A stretch of 63,212 nucleotides of DNA from Candidatus Wallbacteria bacterium (GCA_016213845.1 JACQZN010000082.1:96431-159642); one strand, 5' to 3'; counted from the first letter of the stretch, positions 7,434 through 17,258 are shown. The notes: generated from the sequence alone by a model not told the origin. Program-made: numbers and translations.

Positions 7434-9043
7434 TCCGCACCCAGATCAAGCGCATCATCGTCGACATCGAGAGTCCCGACGAGGATATCGCCACGTACGG
7501 CGCCATGAGCATCTTGCGGCTCAAGGAGATCTCGGAGGCCGAGATCCTCGACCTGCTCCCGGTCCTGAGGCGGGCCACGACCAGCCCCTCGATCAGCGTC
7601 CGCTTCTTCGCTCGCAAGGCGCTCAACGAAGTGAAGCTCGGCATGCGCCGCCATCCTCGGCTGGTGGCCGAGATGGAGAAGCTGCGCGAGGAAACCTCGA
7701 AGGGCTCCTGGAGCGAGCTGCTGGACGGCCTGCTCCAGACGCCGACCGATAAGAAGCTGATCGTCATCGACCTCCTCAAGGACGTCGACGATCCCAAGAT
7801 CCTGCCGGCGCTACTGGAGTACCTGGGCGCCGAGCGCGACGAGTTCGTTGTTGCCGAGACGATCCGGGTCATCGGTCTGCTCGGCCACGTGACCGAGATT
7901 CCGCTTCTGGAGCAGTATCTCAAGCACCGGGATAGCCGCATTCGTTCCAACGCAGCCGAGGCGCTCGAACATATCGGCGGAAAGTCCGTGGTCCAGTCGA
8001 TCTTGCCGCTGCTGGAGGACGACGACAATCGTGTCAGGGCGACCGTGGCGAAGCTCCTCTCCAGGCAGGGGGAGCCCCACGTGCTCTCCGCTCTCTCCGA
8101 GATGCTTCGCTCGGTGGAGGTCTGGATGCGGGAGAGCGCCATCTACGCCCTGGGCTATGTGCCGCACCAGGAGGCCGTGGACCTGCTGCTGGAGGCGCTG
8201 GTCGACGTCAACTCCGACGTGCGCGTCAAGGCGATCGAGGGTCTCACTCGCCTGCACGCCCGGCGAGCGATCGACTATCTCCACGCCATCGCCGTCGGCG
8301 GTGACCCCGCCGTGAGCCAGGCGGCCGCCTCCGCGCTTCGCATCATCCGCGCCAACCCGCTCGACTACGAGTATCTCGATCCCGAAAACGCCGCGCGCGC
8401 CGCAACGGCCTCCGGCGTGCGCCGTCGCGCCAGCTCGAGCGGCACTCGACCGGCTGCGTCGCGCTCCGGCGCCTGGGGCGTCGCCGCCCCCCCGGCTGCC
8501 TCCGAGCAAGCGCCGCAGTCTGCCGGCCGGGAGCGCCGCAGCTTCGCCCGGAGGCTCTTCGGCGGCGGCACGCGTCGCGCCGAGCGCTCCCAGGTCGAGG
8601 CGCTCGAGGCCGAGCGGGACGACATCCTGCTCGAAATCGGCAAGCAGGTCATTGCGCTCTACCACGAAAGAGCCTTCGAGCGCCCGTGGCTAGCGGCGCA
8701 AGACCACGAGATCAAGAAGATCCGCTACCTCATCGAGCAGAAGGAGTCGCAGCGAGAGGCGATCGAGAAGGAGAGCCACAAGATCACGTTCATCGGGTTC
8801 CTGCGCGAGGCGGTCCGATTCTTCACCCATGAAAAGCAGGTGGGGCAGCGGCTCGACGCCTTGAACGACCGGCTTGCTGCCTGCTACCGCCAGATCGGCC
8901 GCCGCATTGCCGATGAGCCCGCCGGCCGTGGCGACCTCGACACTCTGCAGCTCAAGGGGCTGCCGGATGCCGTGGGGCGCATCGATCGCGAGCTGCGAGA
9001 GCTCGAAGGGGCTGTCGGGAGTCCTCCGACGGGCCCAGGCTGA
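7430..9043 (+). CDS. HEAT-repeat protein with C-terminal coiled coil (537 aa)
   Basis: Residues about 1-305 consist of HEAT/PBS-lyase-type helical repeats, for example LLEYLGAERDEFVVAETIRV, YLKHRDSRIRSNAAEALEHI, LLEDDDNRVRATVAKLLSRQ and LVDVNSDVRVKAIEGLTRL. A Ser/Ala/Arg-rich linker (about 325-380) leads to a charged helical coiled coil (EALEAERDDILLEIGKQVIA onward). There is no signal peptide or membrane span. HEAT scaffolds mediate protein-protein contacts; no partner is evident, though coupling to smpB suggests co-expression with ribosome rescue. A second HEAT protein lies at 35483-36919. Confidence 0.8.
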   Translation: MIRTQIKRIIVDIESPDEDIATYGAMSILRLKEISEAEILDLLPVLRRATTSPSISVRFFARKALNEVKLGMRRHPRLVAEMEKLREETSKGSWSELLDGLLQTPTDKKLIVIDLLKDVDDPKILPALLEYLGAERDEFVVAETIRVIGLLGHVTEIPLLEQYLKHRDSRIRSNAAEALEHIGGKSVVQSILPLLEDDDNRVRATVAKLLSRQGEPHVLSALSEMLRSVEVWMRESAIYALGYVPHQEAVDLLLEALVDVNSDVRVKAIEGLTRLHARRAIDYLHAIAVGGDPAVSQAAASALRIIRANPLDYEYLDPENAARAATASGVRRRASSSGTRPAASRSGAWGVAAPPAASEQAPQSAGRERRSFARRLFGGGTRRAERSQVEALEAERDDILLEIGKQVIALYHERAFERPWLAAQDHEIKKIRYLIEQKESQREAIEKESHKITFIGFLREAVRFFTHEKQVGQRLDALNDRLAACYRQIGRRIADEPAGRGDLDTLQLKGLPDAVGRIDRELRELEGAVGSPPTGPG

Positions 9044-9080
9044 CCCTTCGACACGACCGCTCCGCGGTCTGCTCAGGGTG
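9044..9080. terminator. Hairpin between convergent genes (REP-like)
   Basis: CCCTTCGAC and GCTCAGGG flank a perfect GACCGC-tcc-GCGGTC stem-loop (9055-9069) in the 64 bases between the HEAT gene (plus) and the giant TPR gene (minus). A CCTTCGAC...GCTCAGGG pairing is also typical of widespread short intergenic palindromes. It may serve as a bidirectional terminator; there is no T-run. Confidence 0.4.
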
Positions 9081-9107
9081 AGCGGGGGGGCCGATGGCGG
9101 GGCGACC

Positions 9108-12100
9108 TCAGTTGACGCGCTGGCGCAGCCGGGAGAGCTTGCGCTGGTACTCCTCGGACCACATCGCCTGGACGACCTTGTCGCGCAGGTGCGGGACGTA
9201 GGTTTCGCCTCGGCGGTAGAGCTCCATCGCGTCCTCGGGGCGGTCGCCGACGAAGAGCTCGGCGGCGGCGAGATAGCCCTTCAGGAGCTCCGCTAGCCGG
9301 CCGTCGCCGGCGCTGCCGGCGCTGACCTCGCGCTCCATGAACTCCAGACTTTCCAGCTTCTTGCTGAAGCGAGGCACCTGGCCTCTGAGGCCGGAGAGAT
9401 AGGCCGTGTTCGGGCCCTGGGGCATTGGCTGTTGCGCGGCGGCGGGCACGGTGGGGGCGGGCTCGGGCGCGATCGCCGCCGGCCCCGGGTGCTGCCAGGC
9501 CGGGCTCCAGCTTCCGGGCTCGGACTCGTCGCGGCCGCCCGCCAGCAGCGCGGGTCCGCCTTGCGGGTCCAGCTCCAGGACGCGGGCCCGGCAGCGTGAC
9601 TGGAAGATGCCGAGCCCCGCTGTGCCGAGCTCGGCCATGCACCAGGTCAGGCCGCCCGCGTCGCTCCAGGTCAGATCGAGGGCGCGCTGCAGGCAGCTCT
9701 CGGCCGCGCGCGAGCGACCCAGTCGCGCCAGCGAAATGCCCTTCGACACATTGAGGCGATAGCTCGCCGGGTTGCGCTGCAGGGCTTCGTTGACGACTTC
9801 TATGGCTTTCAGGTCGTTATAGTCGGCTCGGTAGGCGCTGGCCAGCCCGAGCAGGGCGTCGACGTCGTCGGGGGCGATCCGGTGCGCCCGGTCGAAAGCG
9901 GCGATTGCCTGTGTGAGGCTGTTCTGCTCCAGGAAGCGTTGCCCTTGATCCCGCCAGAGCGCGCAGGCCTCGGCGTGCCGGTCGTGGCGCACGTAGGCGT
10001 CGGCCAGCCGCTGGCAAACTCCGGGATCGCCCGGGACGATCTCACGCAGCCGCTCCAGGACGAAGGTTGCCGAGGTCTCGTCCCCGTCGGCGTCGCAGAG
10101 CGCGATCGTCTTCTCGTAGAACAGGATGGCCCGGGACTGGTGCTGCTGGAACTGTGCCAGCACTCCGGCGATGAACTGGTGAGAGCGATCGTTGGGCGCA
10201 AGCTCGGCCATCTTCGGCGCCAGGCCCAGCAGCGGGTCCATCGAGCTGTCCGGGTTGTCCCACATGGCTCGCAGCTCATGGTGGATGCCTGCGAAGTCGT
10301 GGCGCCGGCCTGAGAGCCGGTCGAGGTCCGCGGCGGCCATCTCGGGAGCGGCCGGCGGGGGCGGCGGCGCAGCGGGGGGCCTGGCTGCCTTCGCGCGAAC
10401 GGGCGGAAGCGACGGCTCGGGTGCGGCTGCGGGCGGCGGGAGCGTGGCTGCGGGCGGCGGTTCCGGCAGAGGTGTGGCCGCGGGCGCCGCGGCTTGGGGG
10501 GCTGGGGTGGGCACCGCAGGCTCAGGGACCGGATCGGTGCGGTGGATCGGTGCTCCGACCGAGGGGACTTCGTCCCAATCGAAATCGTCGATGACGGCTG
10601 CTGGCTTGGGCGCGGTGGCCGGCGGTGCACCCCAGTCGAGCTCGTCCTCGAGGGACGCGGAGGCCGTGACTGGCGGCCCCGCTTCGGGCTCGAGGGCCGA
10701 AGCCGCGGGCGTGTGGGCTGGCGGAGCCGGTGATGGGGCCGAGAGCTCCCTCAACAGGTCGTCTTCCGACTCGTCGTCCGGGAAGAAGTCATCGTCGAGA
10801 GTGCTCGAGGCAGCCGCATGCGCTGCAGCGGACGGCGGCTGGCCCAGCACGTCGTCGAGCTCGTCGAACGGCGAGTAGGCCGGTGCGACTGTCTCTTTCC
10901 TCGGGGCTGGCTGCTCTTTGGGAGTCGGCGCGGGCGGCGGGGCCGGGGCGGCTGCAATCGGGCCGGTGCTCGGGAAGCTGTCGAGCTCGTCGAGCATGCC
11001 GGCGAGCGGGTCGTGTGCGGGGGCGACAGGAGCCGCTGGGGCCTGGGCTGCGGGTGCGGGCTGCGGTGCGGGGGGCCTTTCTCCGACGGCGACCGTGGGC
11101 TCGAAGTCGAGCTCACCAAGCAGATCGGCGAGCTGGCTCGAACTGACCGCAGGCTGGGCCGGGGCTTGGGGCTGAGGTGCCTGGGCTTCGGGCGGCGAGA
11201 CGGGCTGTATGTTGTCCTCGAGCGGTTCCAGGTCCCCGATTGCTTCGAAGGGCGCGCGCGCCACCGGCTGCTCCATGGCGCCCAGGAGATCGTCGAGCTC
11301 GTCGACGTCGGTCGCCGGTATCGCCGCAGGCACTTCGCTCACGTCGAATGACTCCTCGGGCTCCAGGGGCTCCGGGGGCCGAGATGCGGCAGTCGGGGCG
11401 GGGTGCGAGTCGGCCGGGGCTGGCGTTAGCCGGAGGTCGTCTTCGATGTCGTCGAGCAGACCCTGGAGCCCGGGCAATGCTGTGGTCGCAGCGCTTGGGG
11501 CGGCGGGGGCCGGTGCGGCCCCGGGTCGGGCGGCCGGCGCCTGGGGGGCGGACTCTTCGAGGTCGAAGTCGTCCAGCGAAGGGGCTCCGAAGATGTCGTC
11601 GAGCGGCGTCGGGGAGCTACGTTCGCGCGGGGCGACCTTTCTGCTCTCGGTCGGCTCGTCGAAGTCGTCGAACGACTCGAGACCTCTAGGAGCCATCGGA
11701 GCTTCCAGAGCCTTCGAGTCCGAGGAAGCGTGCCGGGCCGGCGGCAGCTCGTCGTCGGCAGCCTCCCAGTCCGTGGCGCCGGCGCCCTCACGCGGCAGCG
11801 GCGGTAGCTCGCCAAGCTCGGAGTCGTCCAGCGGCGGCAGCTCCGATTCGTCGAACAGGAAATCGAGCTCACCGCCGGGCTTCGCTGCCGCCCCGGTCGC
11901 GGGACCGTCCGGGGCAGCGCCTCCGGCGGCGTCCGAGAAGTCGGGGGCCTTGCGCGCTCCGGGAGCCGCAAGGAACAGGTCGTCTCCGACGCCAGGCAGC
12001 GAGATATCGCTCTCAGCAGCGCCGCTCTCTGGGGAGACAATGGGAAGCTCGAACGCTCCCGAGATCGTCGCGTCCGTCCAGCCTGCGTTTGCCTGGCCTG

Positions 12101-15100
12101 CTGCCGCCTGAGCGGGCGCCGGCTGGGGCTCGGAGTCCTCGGGGCCCAGGATGGTGTCGATGTCGAGGTCCGGCGTGAGGAAGAGGTCGTCGAGCGACGG
12201 CTCCGCGGCCGGCGCAGCGGCGGCAGCCCGGGCGGCGGTCCGGGGCGCCGGAGACGGCGGCTCGGGGGCAAAGCTGAGTTCCTCCGGCGCGAAGGGAGCT
12301 TCGAAGACCGGCTCCGGCGACGCGGCACTGGAGGCGGCGGGCGGTCGCGGGGGCTGGGGCGGCGGGGGCGCCACCGGCTTGGCTGCTCCGAATCCAGCGA
12401 GCGGGTCTTCCCAATCCTCGGAGGGCCCTTCGCTGAGGATCAACCCGGGCATCGCGTCCATTTCGAGCGTGACTGCCCCGGGCGCCGGGGGCGCGTCGGC
12501 GGCCGGCTCCTCGGGGAGCGCCGGAAGGCCATCTTCGGCCGGCATCGGGGGCAACGCACCCAGATCGATCTGGAACAGATCGTCGAGCCCGCCGTCCAGC
12601 GCGGGCATCGCCGCGGCCGGCGGTGCACCCGGCGGCAGAAGCTCGTCCTCGAGGTCCGCCAGCAGCGACTCCTCGGCTGAGGGCTCCGCCGTCGGGGCCG
12701 ACAGGTCCCGCATGAGCTCGTCGACGTCGGGTCCCTCGGGTGCCGCGGGCGCGGGCGGCTGGCCCTTCATGTCCGGCAGCATCGCCGAGAGGGCTTCCAG
12801 CCCGTCCGTCACGTCCTGATGGCTGACCGGCTCCGTCAGCGCCGGTGCGGCAGCACTCTCCGCTGTCTCAGGAGTCGATTCCTCCACCAGCTCCAGCGGA
12901 AGCTCGAAGGACTCCTCGAAGGTCAGCGACGCGAGCTCGGGTGCCTCCGCAGACGGCTGGAAGGCGGCCGGCTCCTGGAACGGCGACGTCACGTCGGGCG
13001 GCGCCGCAGCCGGCTCGGCCGGCTCGTCGAAGGTGAGCGACGCTAGCAGTGCCTCGTCCAGCGCTTCCGGGGCGCTGACCGGCTCGGGGGCAGTCAGCTC
13101 CTCGACCAGCAGGTCCTTGATGCTCTGCTCGATCTGGTCGTCGGATGCCGGCGCCTCAGCGGCCGGCGGCAATGGTTGCAGGGCGGCCGGCGCAAGCGGC
13201 GGTGCCTCGCGGCCGTCGGAGATGATGGCGGTGATGACGCTCGCCAGGCGAGCGAAGTCTTCGGGCGACGCCGAGTCGGATACGTCGGCCTGTTCAACGG
13301 CTGCAGGCGCAACCTCGCCGCCGAGCTCGTCGGAGAGCTCGCCCAGGCTGGCGTCCATCTCCGGCTCTTCCTCGATGACCTGCTTGGCCGGTCCGAGGAT
13401 GCTCCCCATGTCCCAGGGCGTCTCGTCCTCGACGATCGGGGCCAGCTCATCCTCGGCTGCAGGGCTTCCGCCGGCCGTCGCGGCGGCAAGCTCGGCTCCA
13501 AGGTCCCCCAGGTCTCCGAGGTCCAGCCCCAGTTCTCCGGGCACGGGTCCGGGCGGCGGCTTGGGGGCAGCGGCGGCGCGGGGGGGGGCGGCAGGAGCCG
13601 GGACTCTGGGCGCATCGCCTTCCTCCTCGCCCTCCTCGAGCTCGAGCAGGCTTGCCGTGAGGCGGCGCGTGTCGCGCGCATCCGGTGTCGGCGCCGCAGG
13701 CGGGGGCGTGCTGCGCTTTCCGAGCAGGTCGTCCAGTGCGTCCAGCTCGGCCTCGGCTCTCTCGCTGGCGTGCTCGTCAGGCTCGTTCTCGTCGCTGCCC
13801 GGGGCGGCTGCCAACGCGCCGTCCACGTTGTAGGCGCTGTCGTCGACGTTGATGTCGTCGGAGGCGGTGATCTTGAACTTCTTCACCTTTGCCAGCACGG
13901 CGTGAGCTGATTCGGCCTCCTGCAGGAAGTCACTTTCGGCGCGGAAGCTGCCGCTGTCCGAGGGCGTGAAGGAACCCCCGATCTCCACCTCGTCATCGCC
14001 CATCAGAGCGGCTCGGAGATCCTCCGGCAGCTCCTCGGTGTCCTCCAGGGTGGGGGCCCGGACGGCCTCGCCTCCGAAGAGCTTGCCGAGCTCGTCGGGT
14101 GCGGCGTCGGCTGGCAGCAAGTCCTCCAGCGGCGGGAGCATATCGTCGTCGGCCAACGCCTCACCGGGGACGCGCTGGACCGGCGGCTTGGGCAGGGGGG
14201 CGGCTGCAGGGGCCGGAGCAGGCGTCGGGGCAGGCGGCGCCGCCGGGAGAACCTTCGAGGGAGTGAGGCTCTCGAAGTCGAGGCTCGAGCCGGTCGCCAG
14301 CGCCGAGGACGCGCCCGAGTCCTCGAGGCCCGGCAAGACGATGTCGTCCAGAGACAGGTCGGCGTGCGGCTCGTCGGCCGTGGCGATCGGTGCGATCGGC
14401 GTGTCGAAACTCTCGAAACCGAGGCTCGAGCCGGTGGCGAGGCCCAGATCCGGGAGCGCGGCCGGCTCCGTCTGGCCGAACCCGAGGGAGGAACCGGTGG
14501 CGAGCCCAAGGTCGGCCTTGGGAGGCTCCAGCGTGGCGAAGTCGAGGCTGCTGCCGGTGGCCAGGCCGGCCGGTGCGCTGGGCGCGGCAGCAGGGATGTC
14601 GGTTGCAGCCAGGAAGAGGTCGTCGGCGGAGGTCTCGTCGGGAGCGATCAGGTCGAGCAGACCGGCGCCAGTCGAGTCGGCGGAGGCAAAATCGAGGCTC
14701 GAGCCCGTGGCGAGCCCGGAGGCGGGTGCCGTGGCGAGCAGGCCGCCAGAGGGGGTTTCCGAAAGCAGGGATTCGCCCGCGGCGGCTTGCGTTTCGAAAC
14801 CGGCGAAGAGGCTGTCGGTCGCGGTGGAGGCGCCGTGGTCGTCATCGAGCAGGCCGGCCATCTGCTGCTCGTGGGCCAGGGTCGGGTCGCCGTGGTCGGC
14901 TGCACCGAACGGTCCGAGCTCGGGCGGCTCTCCGCTGCCGAGGGCCACGTTCACGGCGCTGAGGAGGTCCGATTCGGAGGAGTCGGAAGCTCCGGAGGAT
15001 GCGCCGGCGCCGCCGAGTCCGTCGAGCTGCTGCAGGAGCGCCAGTTGGTCAGGCGAGAGAGGCTCGCGCAGAGTGGTCTTGAGCCCGTCCTCGCTCTCCG

Positions 15101-15866
15101 GTTGGGCCGCCGGGGGCGCCAACGGCTTGAAGAGTTCGGCGTGCTCCTCGGCGGTCACACCCGGGACCTGGATGGCCGCCGGCTTCGACGGGGGGGTCCT
15201 CACCGCGGTCTGTGCGCCGTCGGCCCGCGCCACGCCTGGCGTGGTCTTGGGCGTCGAGACTATGGGCGCCGGCCGGGTCACGGCCGGTGTCGGGACTCGC
15301 AGCACCGTCGCCGCCACCGCGTCGGCGTTGAGCGCCGACGGGGCCTGCGCCGAGAACCAGAAGGCGCTCGGAGCCACGCCCAGCACCGACGAAAGCTGGC
15401 CGATGGCGCGCGTGGCCTGCTCGGCGTCCGTGAAGGTCGAAAGGTCGACGAAGGCGAAGTTGAATCCGCGCGCTCCGTCCAGCTTCTGCAGAGCCTCTGC
15501 GAGCAGCTGCGCCGACCCGAGCGACTCGGGCAACAGCGCCACTTTCACCAGGCCGTTCTCCATGCGAAGGAAGAACTGCTTCTGCGCGGGGCCATCGGCG
15601 TCGGGCGGGAGCAGATCGACATTCCCCAGCCCTTCCGTCCGAAGCTTCTCCAGGATGTAATTGGCCGGTTCGCGGTCGGCGTAGAAGCCGACGGTTACAC
15701 CCGGCATGACGGCACCCAGCAGGTAGAGCTTGGCCGTGCTCCGCGTCGAAAACGTCGTCTCCGAGCGCATCAGCACCAGCGTCAGCTCTTCGAACTCCGC
15801 ATCCGTCAGTGGTTCTTGACGGAAGACGCTTTGCAGGATGAAGTCGAGGGAGTCCTTGCCGATCAT
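9108..15866 (-). CDS. Giant low-complexity acidic scaffold with N-terminal globular domain and C-terminal TPRs (2252 aa)
   Basis: The ATG at 15866 overlaps the upstream methyltransferase stop by 4 bases, which fixes the start although the frame is open further. Residues 1 to about 210 look globular (begins MIGKDSLDFILQSVF) and are unlike the rest. Residues about 215-1840 are Ala/Pro/Asp/Glu-rich and predicted disordered, with five copies of LATGSSL(D/G)F between 14273 and 14720 and dozens of acidic D-L/D-D-L/F-L motifs (LDDLFL, LDDLLG, DDIFG). Residues about 1842-2252 carry TPR-like helices, e.g. FYEKTIALCDADGDETSATF and QAIAAFDRAHRIAPDDVDAL. No signal peptide or membrane span is seen. I do not recognise a family; FimV-like or motility-scaffold roles are speculation. 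Base composition matches its neighbours. Confidence 0.85.
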   Translation of the reverse strand: MIGKDSLDFILQSVFRQEPLTDAEFEELTLVLMRSETTFSTRSTAKLYLLGAVMPGVTVGFYADREPANYILEKLRTEGLGNVDLLPPDADGPAQKQFFLRMENGLVKVALLPESLGSAQLLAEALQKLDGARGFNFAFVDLSTFTDAEQATRAIGQLSSVLGVAPSAFWFSAQAPSALNADAVAATVLRVPTPAVTRPAPIVSTPKTTPGVARADGAQTAVRTPPSKPAAIQVPGVTAEEHAELFKPLAPPAAQPESEDGLKTTLREPLSPDQLALLQQLDGLGGAGASSGASDSSESDLLSAVNVALGSGEPPELGPFGAADHGDPTLAHEQQMAGLLDDDHGASTATDSLFAGFETQAAAGESLLSETPSGGLLATAPASGLATGSSLDFASADSTGAGLLDLIAPDETSADDLFLAATDIPAAAPSAPAGLATGSSLDFATLEPPKADLGLATGSSLGFGQTEPAALPDLGLATGSSLGFESFDTPIAPIATADEPHADLSLDDIVLPGLEDSGASSALATGSSLDFESLTPSKVLPAAPPAPTPAPAPAAAPLPKPPVQRVPGEALADDDMLPPLEDLLPADAAPDELGKLFGGEAVRAPTLEDTEELPEDLRAALMGDDEVEIGGSFTPSDSGSFRAESDFLQEAESAHAVLAKVKKFKITASDDINVDDSAYNVDGALAAAPGSDENEPDEHASERAEAELDALDDLLGKRSTPPPAAPTPDARDTRRLTASLLELEEGEEEGDAPRVPAPAAPPRAAAAPKPPPGPVPGELGLDLGDLGDLGAELAAATAGGSPAAEDELAPIVEDETPWDMGSILGPAKQVIEEEPEMDASLGELSDELGGEVAPAAVEQADVSDSASPEDFARLASVITAIISDGREAPPLAPAALQPLPPAAEAPASDDQIEQSIKDLLVEELTAPEPVSAPEALDEALLASLTFDEPAEPAAAPPDVTSPFQEPAAFQPSAEAPELASLTFEESFELPLELVEESTPETAESAAAPALTEPVSHQDVTDGLEALSAMLPDMKGQPPAPAAPEGPDVDELMRDLSAPTAEPSAEESLLADLEDELLPPGAPPAAAMPALDGGLDDLFQIDLGALPPMPAEDGLPALPEEPAADAPPAPGAVTLEMDAMPGLILSEGPSEDWEDPLAGFGAAKPVAPPPPQPPRPPAASSAASPEPVFEAPFAPEELSFAPEPPSPAPRTAARAAAAAPAAEPSLDDLFLTPDLDIDTILGPEDSEPQPAPAQAAAGQANAGWTDATISGAFELPIVSPESGAAESDISLPGVGDDLFLAAPGARKAPDFSDAAGGAAPDGPATGAAAKPGGELDFLFDESELPPLDDSELGELPPLPREGAGATDWEAADDELPPARHASSDSKALEAPMAPRGLESFDDFDEPTESRKVAPRERSSPTPLDDIFGAPSLDDFDLEESAPQAPAARPGAAPAPAAPSAATTALPGLQGLLDDIEDDLRLTPAPADSHPAPTAASRPPEPLEPEESFDVSEVPAAIPATDVDELDDLLGAMEQPVARAPFEAIGDLEPLEDNIQPVSPPEAQAPQPQAPAQPAVSSSQLADLLGELDFEPTVAVGERPPAPQPAPAAQAPAAPVAPAHDPLAGMLDELDSFPSTGPIAAAPAPPPAPTPKEQPAPRKETVAPAYSPFDELDDVLGQPPSAAAHAAASSTLDDDFFPDDESEDDLLRELSAPSPAPPAHTPAASALEPEAGPPVTASASLEDELDWGAPPATAPKPAAVIDDFDWDEVPSVGAPIHRTDPVPEPAVPTPAPQAAAPAATPLPEPPPAATLPPPAAAPEPSLPPVRAKAARPPAAPPPPPAAPEMAAADLDRLSGRRHDFAGIHHELRAMWDNPDSSMDPLLGLAPKMAELAPNDRSHQFIAGVLAQFQQHQSRAILFYEKTIALCDADGDETSATFVLERLREIVPGDPGVCQRLADAYVRHDRHAEACALWRDQGQRFLEQNSLTQAIAAFDRAHRIAPDDVDALLGLASAYRADYNDLKAIEVVNEALQRNPASYRLNVSKGISLARLGRSRAAESCLQRALDLTWSDAGGLTWCMAELGTAGLGIFQSRCRARVLELDPQGGPALLAGGRDESEPGSWSPAWQHPGPAAIAPEPAPTVPAAAQQPMPQGPNTAYLSGLRGQVPRFSKKLESLEFMEREVSAGSAGDGRLAELLKGYLAAAELFVGDRPEDAMELYRRGETYVPHLRDKVVQAMWSEEYQRKLSRLRQRVN
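14273..14720 (-). repeat. Five-copy LATGSSL(D/G)F coding repeat
   Basis: Within the giant scaffold gene, five copies of the nonapeptide LATGSSLDF or LATGSSLGF occur at about 14273-14304, 14415-14445, 14476-14507, 14538-14566 and 14688-14716, separated by acidic, variable linkers of roughly 12-40 residues. Synonymous differences between the copies (for example gaagtcgaggctcgagcc versus gaagtcgaggctgctgcc on the plus strand) suggest the peptide is conserved by selection rather than by very recent duplication. Confidence 0.8.
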
Positions 15867-17254
15867 CCCAGCACCTCCTGCGTCAGGACGTGCTTGCTGG
15901 GCAGGGAGCGAAAATCGCTCGACAGGTTGCGCATCCTCGTCTCGGTGTCGACGATGAGGAAGATCTTGTTCTTGCCGCCCTTGGCCGGCTCTACCCGCAC
16001 GTTCTCGAGCTCCAGCACGTCGCCGTTCTCGAGCGCCGGCACGCCGACCTCCGGGGCGAACTTGAGCCAGGCGACGTCGCTGCCGCACGACTGGTCGCAG
16101 AGCTTGAAATAGGGCTCGTTGTCGACGCGGCCGATCTCCATCTTCGCCACGGAGCCGTAGACGGTCGAGCGGCCTGCTTCGGCCTGGGGGACCTCGGAGA
16201 GCTTGGTGAAGAGCCCGCTGCCGATCTCGAGCTGGGAGTGGTGGACGACGTCGTCGGTGCGCAGGATGCCGTGCACCCAGGCGTTGGCTGCCGCCAGCTG
16301 CTCGAAGTTGTAGTCCTCACACACGGTACCGATGATGTCCGCGATGAGCGGGCGCCGGACCTTCTGGTAGCTCGAGTTGACGCAGGAGTAGCACTGGCGG
16401 CCCATCGGCTTTTCCCACGCATTGGCGCACGGAGCGAAGAGCGTCAGTCCCTCGCCCACGGCGCGGCCCTTGAGCTGGTTCATCTCGTTGATCGTTGCCG
16501 TACTGGCCGACTCGGCGAAGAGGATCGACCCGCCGGGCTCCAGGAACTTGCCCAGCTCCACGAGCAGCTTGGAGCGCTGGGTGATGCTGGTCTTGCGCAT
16601 CTCGCCCAGGACGTGGCTGGCCAGGATGAGGTCGTAGCGCTCGCGGCCCAGCGTGTTGGCCAGGCTGTCGGGCTCGCCCGAGAGCGTTGCCTGCACGGGG
16701 CTGGCGACGTCGACCTTCACCTCGGGGAAGGCCGGACGGTAGCTCTGCAGGTGCTTCTGGTAGAGGCGCAGCGCCTCGTCCATGCTGTCGAGCGCCGTGA
16801 AGCAGAGGTGGTAGTCCTCCTGGGCGCCGGTCGCCATTCGCTGCGCGCAGACCAGAAGCTCGAAGAAGTAGATGGCAGACAGGCTAGCCACTCCGGTGCC
16901 GGCGCCGACGTCCAGGATTTTCAGCTTGTTCTTGAGGACGCCCTTGCGAAGCAAGCTCCGCAGCAGCAGCGGGACCTTGTGAAAATGCAACGGGCCGTGA
17001 CCGAAGAGGTGGGCCATCAAGCTGCCCAGGTCGTACTTCGGAGGCTCCATTCCCGACTTGGAGCTCGAGAGGGCGCGGATACCTGAGGACAGGATGTCCA
17101 CGACCTCTTGCATCTCGATCCAGTTCTGGCCGAACTCCTCGTCGGCAAACGCCATCAGGTGGCGGTCGATGTGAGTCGGCAGCACGACGGAATCGCCGAA
17201 CTCGAGCGCGTTCTGGACGAACTGCAGCACCTTGACGCGTTTCGATTCTTCCAT
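15863..17254 (-). CDS. Rsm22/METTL17-like SAM-dependent methyltransferase (463 aa)
   Basis: Residues about 115-300 form a class I methyltransferase core: motif I KILDVGAGTGVASLSAIYFF, then RYDLILASHVLGEM and GKFLEPGGSILFAESAS. The pattern VLGEM plus LTLFAPCANAWEKP with a following QCYSC resembles the Rsm22 family, whose mitochondrial member METTL17 binds an Fe-S cluster and acts in small-subunit ribosome assembly. Further Cys residues occur at LCDQSCGS. The C-terminal 80 residues (VLELENVRVEPAKGGKNKIF) look like an OB-type fold, which many Rsm22 proteins have. It sits 4 bases after a STAS gene and overlaps the giant scaffold gene, so operon membership is firm; ribosomal function is inference. 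Confidence 0.65.
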   Translation of the reverse strand: MEESKRVKVLQFVQNALEFGDSVVLPTHIDRHLMAFADEEFGQNWIEMQEVVDILSSGIRALSSSKSGMEPPKYDLGSLMAHLFGHGPLHFHKVPLLLRSLLRKGVLKNKLKILDVGAGTGVASLSAIYFFELLVCAQRMATGAQEDYHLCFTALDSMDEALRLYQKHLQSYRPAFPEVKVDVASPVQATLSGEPDSLANTLGRERYDLILASHVLGEMRKTSITQRSKLLVELGKFLEPGGSILFAESASTATINEMNQLKGRAVGEGLTLFAPCANAWEKPMGRQCYSCVNSSYQKVRRPLIADIIGTVCEDYNFEQLAAANAWVHGILRTDDVVHHSQLEIGSGLFTKLSEVPQAEAGRSTVYGSVAKMEIGRVDNEPYFKLCDQSCGSDVAWLKFAPEVGVPALENGDVLELENVRVEPAKGGKNKIFLIVDTETRMRNLSSDFRSLPSKHVLTQEVLG

Positions 17255-17258
17255 CAGC

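Noticed and set aside
13966..15660. Long plus-strand open frame (564 codons) opposite the giant scaffold gene
   Set aside because: Its product is a Ser/Ala/Arg low-complexity shadow caused by the GC-rich, biased minus-strand coding sequence; no motif or ribosome-binding site supports it. Other antisense frames at 10192, 11209, 12151 and 14364 were dismissed for the same reason.
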